NCBI GenBank assembly: GCA_044226485.1
Contig: JBGAGY010000002.1
Coordinates: forward strand, 372,001 to 436,000
Reading direction: 5' to 3'
Origin: UBA6663 sp044226485
GTDB taxonomy: Bacteria > Chloroflexota > Anaerolineae > Anaerolineales > UBA6663
DNA: 64,000 nt
Below, one piece after another: positions 41,301-50,628 of this stretch. Position 1 is the stretch's first letter. Each line of letters begins with the position of its first letter. The translations under genes and the position numbers were made by a program. The notes under the pieces are model-generated. The model saw only the letters and a list, made by a program, of their open reading frames with translations. It was not told where the DNA came from and ran no database searches.

Positions 41301-41807
41301 CCGGGCGATTACGTCCTTCGGGTCCAGGCCGGCTCAGGCTCGGCCACCGACATCGGCGCCGTGTCGGTGACGGCCACCACGCGCGTCTTCGAACTTCCGC
41401 CGCTGCAGCGATTGGTTGGCGCGATCTTCGGGGATGAGATCGCCCTGGCGGGCTATGATGCCGCGCCGGGCGGAAAACTGACCCTTGTGTTCCAGACGCT
41501 GCGAAAGCCGGGCTCCAACGACAAATACTTCGTCCACATCGTGGACCCGGCCAGCGGCGCGCTCGTCGCGCAGGTCGATGCGGAGCTGGGCGGCGGTACG
41601 CACCCGACCGGGGATTGGCTGCCCGGCGAGGTCGTCAGCGAGACTGTGACGATCGACCTGACCGGGGTGGCAGCCGGCGCCTATGACGTGTACGTCGGCC
41701 TTTACGACCCTGCCCAGCCCGGAGCGCCGCGGCTGACGGCATTCCTCGATGGCGAGCGCAGCGCCGACGATCGCGTCAGGTTGCCGGATCCACTGCGGGT
41801 CCCCTGA
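38262..41807 (+). CDS. Very large 6-pyruvoyl-tetrahydropterin-synthase-related / YfhO-like membrane protein
   Basis: An 1181-residue membrane protein. The membrane part (residues 1-640) has about twelve helices with FAPFHLVNVYARGDSLAELW and YAHIPGLAYVQFPWRFLGPQ, segments typical of this glycosyltransferase-like group. The second half (640-1181) is extracellular and beta-rich, with repeated sandwich-like blocks such as YRLIDPLGHQISQRDGQPGG. Residues 242-262 are encoded by nine heptad words. ATG 38262 has no Shine-Dalgarno and lies in a repeat; GTG 38214 is an alternative. It probably exports or modifies surface glycan. Confidence 0.8.
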   Translation: MSEWRVLFLRLVVRTSGVLTALVLAGVACAPLFSQPGFLLTRGAGDSANLLFRVQQLLAAYSGGDFPARWMPDGAYGYGLPYFTYYASFSTHVAAWFKLAGFSYVVAIKLAQAAAIALGAWAMYGWMRSFGSAVAGRLQARPLAAAIAYTFAPFHLVNVYARGDSLAELWALALAPLAFWAVERLGERRSFGRVAALATTVALIVTTHNVSALMILPFIGVYALVRTADDAVQRRPVTATQPSSFVLRLSSALRDLPSAVRRPLLALAWGVALSAFFWLPALGETGAVQLSSLTNGYFSYTGHFRSTDLLQSDWIFSYSQNPFAMGLTQTFVALAGLIAFVSRREKAGWRDGFMLVGLAATTFLITPWSEVLYAHIPGLAYVQFPWRFLGPQSLFLAALTGWLWPADAVLEPRIDGRSLSSTGFMLVLAVALATTALIGLRLEFVPLADDEVTAARLNLFEQATSMIGNTANAEYLPVAVVPRPWTSRRLLGPGPQPVALAGEVSGHQVGFGASQQTWSLTAASTATVALPTYWWPGWTARVDGALVPTHAADGLGFIAFDIPAGAHTITLALTDTPLRAAANAASALALLVPLAVAAVWLRWTRQPLRMPAGARLSLLVTIAIAIVPLPGALWQAGAWNTGPGRWDVAPGSPADAAPLNIDSVVLAFPHRDVVRFADGSGLTHVAMSPERPGPGSLIHLALDWQSAASVTTTVTLWPPAAPVMPEAAPVVAVVGPPSGGPQTDFAITLPQPLSPGVYWWTVELTGPDGLIPSVTASGRERGRVFLSPFIVEAATPAPKDTLAELGPLRLHAVSASVSEGGVDLGALWSASQPIGQDLALSYRLIDPLGHQISQRDGQPGGGFLPTHDWAIGQAYTETVSLALGDDPTAGQYRLDVVAYRPATLEPVGSGSTRVVIVPTVEGLDRITRWKLLPGLGLESVDLPASVEAGTPLSFVARWLTGSTAIAARPNWSLFAADGARVASADDVLPGANAWPSSAAIRDVVTIHLPPDLAPGDYVLRVQAGSGSATDIGAVSVTATTRVFELPPLQRLVGAIFGDEIALAGYDAAPGGKLTLVFQTLRKPGSNDKYFVHIVDPASGALVAQVDAELGGGTHPTGDWLPGEVVSETVTIDLTGVAAGAYDVYVGLYDPAQPGAPRLTAFLDGERSADDRVRLPDPLRVP
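38985..39047. repeat. Nine phased heptad words inside the large membrane-protein gene
   Basis: CCTTCGT, CGTTCGT, CCTTCGT, CTTTCGT, CCGCTCT, CCGCGAT, CTGCCGT, CCGCCGT and CCGCCGT follow without a break (63 bases, 21 codons). Two different word types, TTCGT and GCCGT, are joined in one array. A short inverted counterpart GGACCGCGGACGATG lies at about 38938-38952. Confidence 0.88.
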
Positions 41808-41823
41808 GCCTTACAGACTTCCC

Positions 41824-42663
41824 TCACAACGCGATCAGCATCGCGGCAGCCACGCACAATCCCGCGCCGATCCATTGTTTTCGGGAGAGGCGTTCGCGCA
41901 AGAGGATGGCGGTGAGCAGCAGCGTGAACGCGGGATAGAGCGAGGCGAGCACTGCCGCGACGTCGAGGCGCAGGTGTTGTTGCGAGACCATGTAGAGAAC
42001 GCTGCCGGTCATGTCGAGCACGCCGGAAAGCGGCGCCGTGGGCGCAAGGCGCGGGCTAGGCACCGAGAGTTTCATCCGAACCAGGCTCAGCATCGTGAAC
42101 GTCAGCATCACGCAGCGGCCGATCAGGAGCGGCAGGAAGACCGCGCCGTTCTCGCGAGCCTGCGGGATCGTGACGAAGTAGAAGCCGAAGCCGCAGCCCG
42201 CGACAAGAGTCAGCAGAAGGCCCTCGCGGTCGAAGCCCGCCTTGCCCGCGCTCGAAGCCAGCCAGATGCCGGCGATGGCGAGCACGAAGCCGATGAACTG
42301 CGGCGCCTCGGGCAGCCCGCCCCAGATAGCGGTGACGATGACCGGGATCGCGGCGCTCAGCACCCCAGACCCCGGAGCGACCACGGCGGTGTGCCCGCGC
42401 GAGAGGCCGGTGTACAAAGCTGCCAGGCCGATCATGCCCAGCAGGCCGGCGGCCCCGGCCCACAGCGCGGCCGTCAGGCTGATCGGCGTGCGCTCGAATC
42501 CGAGCACGATGACGAGCAGGATCGCGACGTTGACCAGAGACGACAGCGCCATGACCTGAAGCGGTGCGATGCGCCGGGCCGCCAGGCCACCGCTGAAGTC
42601 GCCGCTGCCATACGCCAGCGCCGATCCCAGCCCGAGTGCTAGTCCGAGTGTCGAGAGATCCAT
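41824..42663 (-). CDS. EamA/DMT-family transporter
   Basis: A 279-residue, ten-helix transporter made of two EamA repeats. It starts LGLALGLGSALAYGSGDFSG, with LAALYTGLSRGHTAVVAPGS closing repeat one and VAAVLASLYPAFTLLLTAIL in repeat two. Members move metabolites or nucleotide sugars across the cytoplasmic membrane; the substrate here is unknown. TAAAAT lies exactly six bases before ATG 42663. It converges with the large membrane-protein gene, leaving 16 bases between stops. Confidence 0.88.
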   Translation of the reverse strand: MDLSTLGLALGLGSALAYGSGDFSGGLAARRIAPLQVMALSSLVNVAILLVIVLGFERTPISLTAALWAGAAGLLGMIGLAALYTGLSRGHTAVVAPGSGVLSAAIPVIVTAIWGGLPEAPQFIGFVLAIAGIWLASSAGKAGFDREGLLLTLVAGCGFGFYFVTIPQARENGAVFLPLLIGRCVMLTFTMLSLVRMKLSVPSPRLAPTAPLSGVLDMTGSVLYMVSQQHLRLDVAAVLASLYPAFTLLLTAILLRERLSRKQWIGAGLCVAAAMLIAL

Positions 42664-42675
42664 GGATCGATTTTA
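42664..42675 (-). promoter_or_regulatory. Leaderless -10 element of the EamA transporter gene
   Basis: TAAAAT (42675-42670, minus strand), six bases, then ATG 42663. There is no Shine-Dalgarno. Confidence 0.5.
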
Positions 42676-42741
42676 GCCTTGGAAGAGGGAGGTCCAGCCA
42701 ATTTGCAGGCTCCACCAGTCACAACCCATGGTGCCCAAGAA

Positions 42742-42780
42742 ACCGCGAACGCCGAGGCCCCCGGCCTCGGCGTTTGCGGT
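42742..42780 (-). terminator. Terminator of the UPF0173 hydrolase gene
   Basis: A 17-bp stem with one mismatch (ACCGCGAACGCCGAGGC, 42742-42758, with 42764-42780) has a five-base loop, followed on the minus strand by TTCTTGGG. Confidence 0.7.
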
Positions 42781-42801
42781 CGCTCCTGCGAAAGAGCGGG
42801 C

Positions 42802-43488
42802 TCACCCGAGCGTCCACGTTTCGCCCGCCTTGAGCGGGAAGGCGCGGGCGCCGAGCCTGGCCTCGACGGCCTGGCACCACGCCGGCCCGTCTTGCGCGAT
42901 CGGCGGCCAGGTGCCGTAGTGCACGGGGATATAGTTCCTGGCTTTCACGAACGCGGCCGCTCGCAGCGCGTCGTCCGGCCCCATCGTGAAGTTGTCGCCG
43001 ATCGGCAGCACCGCCAGGTCCAGGTTCTCCTCAGCCATGAACTGCATGTCGCTGTACAGGGCAGTGTCGCCGGCGAGGTAGACGCGGTATTTGTCGGTGC
43101 GCAGCAGGAAGCCGGCCGGGTTGCCGCCGTAGCTCCCGTCGGGCAGGCCCGATCCATGATGCGCGACGATGAACTTGAGATAGCCGAACGGATGCTTGTA
43201 GCCGCCGCCGATGTGCTGGGCGTGGACCTTCTCGACACCCTGTCGCCCGAGCCAGCCCGCGATCTCGACGTTGCAGATCACGAGCACGCCGAGCCGCTTC
43301 GCCACCGGCACCAGATCGCCCACGTGGTCGAAGTGGCCGTGTGTCACGAGGATGTAATCTGCCTCGACTTTGTCGGCCGACACATCAACACCCGGATTAT
43401 TGGTGAAGAACGGGTCGATCAACAATTTCGTGCCGTCGACGTTGAGCGTATAGGTGCCATGGCCGTGGAAGTGAAAGCTGAGTGACAT
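42802..43488 (-). CDS. UPF0173 metal-dependent hydrolase (beta-lactamase fold)
   Basis: A 228-residue metallo-beta-lactamase-fold protein of the UPF0173 (YtkL-like) family. It opens SLSFHFHGHGTYTLNVDG, has the zinc motif THGHFDHVGD (about residues 50-59), LAGDTALYSDMQ and a closing VHYGTWPP. A hydrolase is certain from the fold; the natural substrate is not known. GAGGAG precedes ATG 43488 at good spacing. Confidence 0.92.
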   Translation of the reverse strand: MSLSFHFHGHGTYTLNVDGTKLLIDPFFTNNPGVDVSADKVEADYILVTHGHFDHVGDLVPVAKRLGVLVICNVEIAGWLGRQGVEKVHAQHIGGGYKHPFGYLKFIVAHHGSGLPDGSYGGNPAGFLLRTDKYRVYLAGDTALYSDMQFMAEENLDLAVLPIGDNFTMGPDDALRAAAFVKARNYIPVHYGTWPPIAQDGPAWCQAVEARLGARAFPLKAGETWTLG

Positions 43489-43513
43489 CGGGCGCTCCTC
43501 TATTGGGACAACG

Positions 43514-43606
43514 GACCGCAGACGGCGGACCGCAGTTGGCGTTTGTTATTCGAGACGAAGGTTGAATGGCTATCCAACCTTCGTCCTCCGTCATTCGTCC
43601 TTCGTC
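43514..43606. repeat. Heptad repeat cluster with shared stem-loop
   Basis: Words GACCGCA, GACGGCG and GACCGCA (43514-43534), then the stem-loop GACGAAGGTTG...CAACCTTCGTC (43554-43585), then CTCCGTC, ATTCGTC and CTTCGTC (43586-43606). The last words contain the stop and final codons of the minus-strand methyltransferase. The stem-loop core matches the terminator at 3996-4033. Confidence 0.88.
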
Positions 43607-44319
43607 TGTATCCCAGGCTTCACTCCTCCAAACGCAGCGAAGACGCTGTTCTTGTGGAGGACGTCGACCGATTCGAAGCCGACTTTGCGCAGCAGGTCGA
43701 TCTGCGTCATCAGCGGGCGAGGGGTGTCTTCTTTATCGATGTAGGCGAAAACCTGATCGCGATAGGCCTCGCCTTTGAGGCCGGTCAGGTACTCGCCGTA
43801 ACGCTCCCACATCCGCTGTTGGATCGCCGAAGAGCTGTGCGTGATCAGGTCCGAGATCCAGAGCGAGCCGCCCGGCCGGAGCGCATAGAACAATCTCCCG
43901 GCGACAGCTTCCCACTCCGCGTCGCTGCGCAGATGGTGCAACACGGCCGCCGCCACGATGATGTCGTAGCGGTGCGGACGCAGGTCGAGTTCGCGGATGT
44001 CGCCCTGCAGGGCCGTCACCGAACCCGGCGTGGCGGCGGAGACGCGCTCGAGCGCGCGATCGAGCATCGGCCGACTGAGATCGATCAGGGTGACGTTGAG
44101 GCCCGGCAGGGCCTTGAGCATCTTGAGGCTGTAGTTGCCCGCGCCGGCGCCGACGTCGAGCAACTCGTGGGCGTGCGGCGTGACGGCGGCTGCGGCGGCC
44201 GTGATCAGATCCAGCACGAGCGGGGCGTCGATCGTGGCCGACTGCCCGGTCTCGAGGTTGCTGAACCGCTCGACGTCTTTGTCGAAACGCGCCCGGATTT
44301 CGTCGACGCTGCTTTTCAT
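43591..44319 (-). CDS. SAM-dependent methyltransferase
   Basis: A 242-residue class I methyltransferase. Motif I is LLDVGAGAGNYSLKML (near residue 55), motif post I is VTLIDLSRPMLDRA, motif II is YDIIVAAAVLHHL and motif III is LRPGGSLWISDLI. The substrate is unknown. ATG 44319 has AGGAGG seven bases upstream; the frame upstream overlaps the preceding gene. The last codons (QTKDE) and TGA are formed by heptad words. Confidence 0.88.
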   Translation of the reverse strand: MKSSVDEIRARFDKDVERFSNLETGQSATIDAPLVLDLITAAAAAVTPHAHELLDVGAGAGNYSLKMLKALPGLNVTLIDLSRPMLDRALERVSAATPGSVTALQGDIRELDLRPHRYDIIVAAAVLHHLRSDAEWEAVAGRLFYALRPGGSLWISDLITHSSSAIQQRMWERYGEYLTGLKGEAYRDQVFAYIDKEDTPRPLMTQIDLLRKVGFESVDVLHKNSVFAAFGGVKPGIQTKDE

Positions 44320-44329
44320 CGCAGTCCTC

Positions 44330-45295
44330 CTACGAACCGGATCCCTTCTTCCGCCCCAGCCCGCCGAACAGCATCCGGCCCAGGCTTTCACTGAGGGAAG
44401 GCACCATCGCGCGGTTGTCGCGGGTTGGATCCCAATCGCCCGACGACCGCGCGCGCAACCAGGCAGCGCGTTGGCTTTGTCCTTCGGCCAGCAGCGCTAG
44501 AAGCGTGGTCTCGTCGTTGGCTTGCAGCGCGGCGCGCAGCCGCGTCAGCTCGCCCGTCATCGTGTCGATCTGGCCGACGAGGGCCTCGCGGTTGGCCAGC
44601 CAGTTGACGACGTCGGCGCCGTCGATGGCACGCGTGGCTGTGGCGAAGCCGCGATCAGCCACGCGGCGCAACTCGGCCCAGCCCGGCCGAGTCGCTGCAG
44701 CGAGCAACGCGGCTGCCAGCAGTTGCGGCGCGCCCTCGGCGCCCGCCGCTGCCAGGTCGTGCTCGGTTGGATCGAAGAAGTAGGCCTGCGCCTTCGCGGC
44801 CTGCGCCAATTGGCCCCCAAGCGCGAGCGCCGTATCCGAGCCGGGCGCTGCCGCCAGCAGCCAGGCGCCGCCGGCGAAATCCTCGGCGGTGGCGCTCTGC
44901 CAATCCGGCTCGGTCTCGTCTTGAGCACGGGGGGCGAGCAGCGGGTGCGCGGCGGCGAGGCCACGGCCTGCCGGAAGCGTGAGCGCGAGGAGCGGGCCGA
45001 AGACAGGCGTCAGCGCGATCACCGAAGCCTCGGGCGCAAGCTCGGGCGCGAAAGCCGTGATCAATTCGGCCTGGCGCGCCACGGGCCCCGAGACGACGAC
45101 GGCCTGCGCGCCGTCGACGGCGCCGATCAGGTTCCAGTCGCTGCCTGTGAACGCGCCGCTCCTCTGAGCGGCCCGCGCGGCTTCGGGGTCGTCGGCGTAC
45201 AGCACACGCTTCGCGTCGCTACGGGCTGTCAGAGCCCTAGCCAGAGCCGCGCTCCAGCGCGTCAGCCCGACGAAAGCAATGCGAGCCGTGCTCAT
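44330..45295 (-). CDS. Prephenate/arogenate dehydrogenase-like protein
   Basis: A 321-residue protein with a Rossmann start (ARIAFVGLTRWSAALARAL) and the all-helical C-terminal part of TyrA enzymes (PGWAELRRVADRGFATATRA, WLANREALVGQIDTMTGELT). The usual glycine-rich GxGxxG is degraded to GLTRWS and the His used by TyrA is not obvious, so it may have lost prephenate oxidation. A TyrA role in tyrosine synthesis is the family default. ATG 45295 overlaps the stop of the protease gene by one base. Confidence 0.75.
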   Translation of the reverse strand: MSTARIAFVGLTRWSAALARALTARSDAKRVLYADDPEAARAAQRSGAFTGSDWNLIGAVDGAQAVVVSGPVARQAELITAFAPELAPEASVIALTPVFGPLLALTLPAGRGLAAAHPLLAPRAQDETEPDWQSATAEDFAGGAWLLAAAPGSDTALALGGQLAQAAKAQAYFFDPTEHDLAAAGAEGAPQLLAAALLAAATRPGWAELRRVADRGFATATRAIDGADVVNWLANREALVGQIDTMTGELTRLRAALQANDETTLLALLAEGQSQRAAWLRARSSGDWDPTRDNRAMVPSLSESLGRMLFGGLGRKKGSGS

Positions 45296-45963
45296 CAGCT
45301 GACTCCCGCCATCAGAATCGAGTAGATCAGATTGTGCGGCGCCCCCAACAAGATGCCGAGGATGTCGATGCCCACGAACGACGGCAGGAAGATCAGGGCC
45401 AGCAGGATGAACATGCCCCAGCGCTCGAGTTGATCCAACAGCCCGTCCCAGGCGTATGGCGCGATCCCGCGCAACACCTTGAGCCCATCCAGCATGCCGA
45501 TCGGCAGAAGATTGAAGAGCATCAGATACAGGTTGATGCTCACGAAGACGTTGGCGAAGACGAACAGATTGTTGAACGCGTTGAAATCCAACAGACCCGA
45601 GGCTTGCTCGGCCGCCACCACGATCCTCCACACCAACGACCCGATGATCGCCAGGAGAAGATTCATCATCGGCCCGGCGAGCGCGACGATGGCCATGCCC
45701 GCGCGCGGGCCGTTGCGGAAGTAACGGGGGTTCGTCATCACCGGCTTGGCCCAACCGAAGAAGCTGACGAACAGCATGATCGAGCCCAGGATGTCGAGGT
45801 GGGCCAGCGGGTTGAGCGTCAACCGCCCCTGGCTGCGCGGCGTCGGGTCGCCCAGCCGATCAGCCGTGAACGCATGCGCCAGCTCGTGCAATGGGAATGC
45901 AAAGAGCAAGATGACGATCTTCGAGAGCAGTATCAGCGGATTGAAGAGGGCAGATGAGAGCAT
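45295..45963 (-). CDS. Site-2 protease family (M50) membrane metalloprotease
   Basis: A 222-residue protein of the short M50 group. Zinc ligands are His26 and His30 in HELAHAF, and the distal Asp lies in NLLPIGMLDGLKVL. Five or six membrane segments are predicted. Short members without PDZ domains are common in bacteria and have unknown targets. TATAAT and an AGGAAA Shine-Dalgarno precede ATG 45963 with a leader of about 15 bases. It is the first gene of an operon with the TyrA-like and methyltransferase genes. Confidence 0.9.
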   Translation of the reverse strand: MLSSALFNPLILLSKIVILLFAFPLHELAHAFTADRLGDPTPRSQGRLTLNPLAHLDILGSIMLFVSFFGWAKPVMTNPRYFRNGPRAGMAIVALAGPMMNLLLAIIGSLVWRIVVAAEQASGLLDFNAFNNLFVFANVFVSINLYLMLFNLLPIGMLDGLKVLRGIAPYAWDGLLDQLERWGMFILLALIFLPSFVGIDILGILLGAPHNLIYSILMAGVS

Positions 45964-46183
45964 GAAAGGTTTCCTGAGCCCGAATTATATGCCGCGGGCT
46001 TCATCCCAAACGGCGCCGACCAGACTCTATCGATCCCCTAAGCTTGGGCGACTCTGAACCGCCTGGGCTTCTTGCCGCGGAGGGCGGGGATTTTATGGGA
46101 AATCGAATGCCCGCCGGAGAATATCCGACGGCTGCCGTTCGTGCCATCCGTGACGAAGGCCCCGCCACGGCTTCATCCAGTTC

Positions 46184-46195
46184 TATAATCTTTTC
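46184..46195 (+). promoter_or_regulatory. Leaderless -10 element of the DUF951 gene
   Basis: A perfect TATAAT (46184-46189), six bases, ATG 46196. The preceding gap 45964-46180 holds only a weak GCCGCGG/CCGCCACGG nonamer-like remnant. Confidence 0.6.
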
Positions 46196-46429
46196 ATGGA
46201 AAAAGGACCGGTCGAGTATCGCCTGGAGGACGTCGTGCGGCTGCGCAAGCCGCACGCCTGCGGAGGCTTCGAGTGGCGCGTGGTTCGTCTGGGCGCCGAC
46301 ATCGGCCTCGAATGCCAGACGTGCAAACGGCGGGTGATGCTCGAGCGCCGTGAACTCGAGAAGCGGACCAAGACCTTCGTGTCTCGCGGCCCTGCTGATA
46401 CTCCTCTAACACCGCCGGTGGTACGTTAA
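46196..46429 (+). CDS. DUF951 family protein
   Basis: A 77-residue basic protein of the DUF951 family. The conserved core is VVRLRKPHACGGFEWRVVRL followed by GADIGLECQTCKRRVML; the paired cysteines suggest zinc binding. Family members are small proteins with a nucleic-acid-binding-like barrel and no proven function. The residues after about 60 are not conserved in my memory of the family. A TATAAT exactly six bases upstream supports the start. Confidence 0.85.
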   Translation: MEKGPVEYRLEDVVRLRKPHACGGFEWRVVRLGADIGLECQTCKRRVMLERRELEKRTKTFVSRGPADTPLTPPVVR

Positions 46430-46460
46430 GCCATGGTCGGCGCAAAGCGGACCGTTCACC

Positions 46461-46472
46461 TATAATCTCCCG
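46461..46472 (+). promoter_or_regulatory. Leaderless -10 element of the oxidase-like gene
   Basis: A perfect TATAAT (46461-46466), six bases, ATG 46473. There is no Shine-Dalgarno. Confidence 0.6.
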
Positions 46473-46850
46473 ATGCGTCTCACCGAAGAAGAAGCCCGTC
46501 GAGCCGCTCAAGAACGCAATCTCTGGCTCGCGACGACCCGCCCGGATGGGCGGCCGCATCTGGTCCCGATCTGGTTCGCCGCGGTGGACGGCGCCTGGTT
46601 TGTCTGCGTCAACCCGAACAGCGTCAAGGCCCGGAACTTGCAGGCTGACCCGCGCTGCACGTGGTCGCTCGAAAACGGCGACGACGCCCTCGTCCTCGAG
46701 GGCACGGCCCGACCGGTGAAGCCTTCTGAGGCGGTGATCGCCGCCTTCCGCGCCAAGTATGACTGGAATATCGACACCGATCCGGAATACAGTCTGCTCC
46801 TCGAGTTGACGCCAATCCGGAAGGTGATGGGAAAGACGATTGCTGATTGA
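46473..46850 (+). CDS. Pyridoxamine 5'-phosphate oxidase-like (FMN/F420) protein
   Basis: A 125-residue split-barrel flavin-binding protein. Typical segments are NLWLATTRPDGRPHLVPIWF, KARNLQADPRCTWSLE and LVLEGTARPV. It could use FMN or F420; a general oxidoreductase is the safest call, as true pyridoxamine oxidases are longer. It lies just upstream of clpC but has its own promoter, and clpC has a Shine-Dalgarno. Confidence 0.82.
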   Translation: MRLTEEEARRAAQERNLWLATTRPDGRPHLVPIWFAAVDGAWFVCVNPNSVKARNLQADPRCTWSLENGDDALVLEGTARPVKPSEAVIAAFRAKYDWNIDTDPEYSLLLELTPIRKVMGKTIAD

Positions 46851-46922
46851 CGATTTTCGATCGCTGAATGTGTGAAGATCAGCCACCGAAAACCATCGAT
46901 CGCGATATCAAAGGATACGACG

Positions 46923-49394
<2,472 letters not shown>

Positions 49395-49437
49395 GAACCG
49401 CAGACCGCTGACCGCGGATTGTGCGCGACCCGAACTC

Positions 49438-49470
49438 AACAGGCGCCCCGAACCCGGGGCGCCTGTTTTT
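49438..49470 (+). terminator. Terminator of clpC
   Basis: A 12-bp perfect stem AACAGGCGCCCC/GGGGCGCCTGTT with a six-base loop is followed by further T residues. Confidence 0.92.
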
Positions 49471-49503
49471 AAGTACTCGTTCGCACGACACAGTCAGAAG
49501 ACA

Positions 49504-49623
49504 TTTGCCACGAATTTCACGAATTGAGACGAATTGGCACGAATGGGAGGAAGACATGACAGCTCTGTTATTCCCCGCTTACTTTCGTGCTAATTCGTCA
49601 AAATTCGTGAAATTCGTGGCAAG
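49504..49623. repeat. Nonamer-type palindromic repeat (CGAATT words)
   Basis: The left arm TTTGCCACGAATTTCACGAA (49504 onward) continues with GACGAATTGG and CACGAAT. The right arm (49583-49623) is its near complement, ending GAAATTCGTGGCAAG. It is an AT-richer sister of the GCGGAT class. Confidence 0.85.
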
Positions 49624-49639
49624 AATCCCGACCTTCCTC

Positions 49640-49671
49640 TTGACTCTCCCATCGTCGGAGGGTGTACCCTC
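49640..49671 (+). promoter_or_regulatory. MerR-type promoter with 19-bp spacer and operator
   Basis: TTGACT (49640-49645) and TACCCT (49665-49670) are 19 bases apart, the long spacer typical of MerR-controlled promoters. The dyad GAGGGT-GT-ACCCTC (49658-49671) overlaps the -10 box. ATG of the MerR gene follows nine bases after the -10 box, so it is probably autoregulated. Confidence 0.65.
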
Positions 49672-49679
49672 ACAGCACG

Positions 49680-50576
49680 ATGTTCAAGATCCGCGAGTTC
49701 GCCCACCTGACAAAGGTGTCGGTGAAGATGCTGCGGCATTACGACGAGATCGGGCTGCTCAAGCCGGCGCGCGTCGACCCGGCCACGGGCTATCGCTATT
49801 ACAGCGCCGATCAGATGCCGCGTCTCAACCGCATCATCGCGCTCAAGGATCTGGGCCTGTCGCTCGAGCAGACCGCGGCCTTGGTCGACGAGGCGCTCAC
49901 GCCCGAGGAGCTGCGCGGCGTGCTCAAGCTGCATCGGGCGCTGCTCGAGGGGCGCGCCGCCGAAGTGAGCCGTCAGCTCGCTCAGGTCGACGCGCACCTG
50001 GAGCATCTCACCGAGGACAACCGCCTCCCGGAGTTCGACGTGATCGTGCGCCCGGTGCCCGCCCTGCAGGTCGCGACGCTGCGTGCCCGGGTCGTCGATG
50101 ACGATGCAATCACGGATCTCTTCGAAGAGCTCGAGGCCTTCATCGCCAACCACCAGGCCCGGGCCCAGGCCAGTCCGCTCACCCTCTACTACAGTGATGA
50201 GCCCGTCTCAGCGGAGGTCGACCCCGATGAGGAGCCTGCGCTCGAGGGTTTCGACGTCGAGGTGGCCGTGCCCGTCCATCGGCCGCTGCCCGAGACCGAC
50301 AGGATCCGCACCTGAACATTGCCGGCTGAGCCTTCGATGGCCTGCCTCGTCTATCAGGGCTCATACGATCGTGGGAGCGCAGGCTGGGCCGCGCTCTCAG
50401 CCTGGATCGAACGCCACGGCTTGATTCTGACGGGGCCGCTGCGTGAGGTGTACCTGCGTTTTGGGGCTCACGACCCTCAGGCGCTCGGCATCGCGAGCGG
50501 CTACATCGCCGCGGACAGCCTCGAATACGTCACCGAGCTGCAGGCTCCAGTCGGTCCACCTCCCACGCCGACCTGA
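49680..50576 (+). pseudogene. MerR-GyrI (BmrR-like) regulator interrupted by in-frame TGA
   Basis: Residues 1-70 are a MerR helix-turn-helix (FKIREFAHLTKVSVKMLRHY, then DPATGYRYYSADQMPRLNRI), followed by a dimer coiled coil (to about 115) and a GyrI-like effector domain. After VPVHRPLPETDRIRT the frame meets TGA (50313-50315). It then continues in the same frame as TLPAEPSMACLVYQGSYDRG to 50576, which is the missing end of the effector domain. Removing the stop would give about 298 residues, the normal length for BmrR-like proteins. A CGA-to-TGA change is the simplest cause; readthrough or an assembly error are alternatives. Confidence 0.8.
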
Positions 50577-50628
50577 CGACAGCGCGCCCGCGTTCTCTCG
50601 ATCATTCCATTTCAATCGGAGGCCGAAC

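Noticed and set aside
50313..50315. UGA recoded as an amino acid
   Set aside because: Many certain genes here end in TGA, for example korB-type, icmB and the TyrA-like gene, so UGA is a normal stop.
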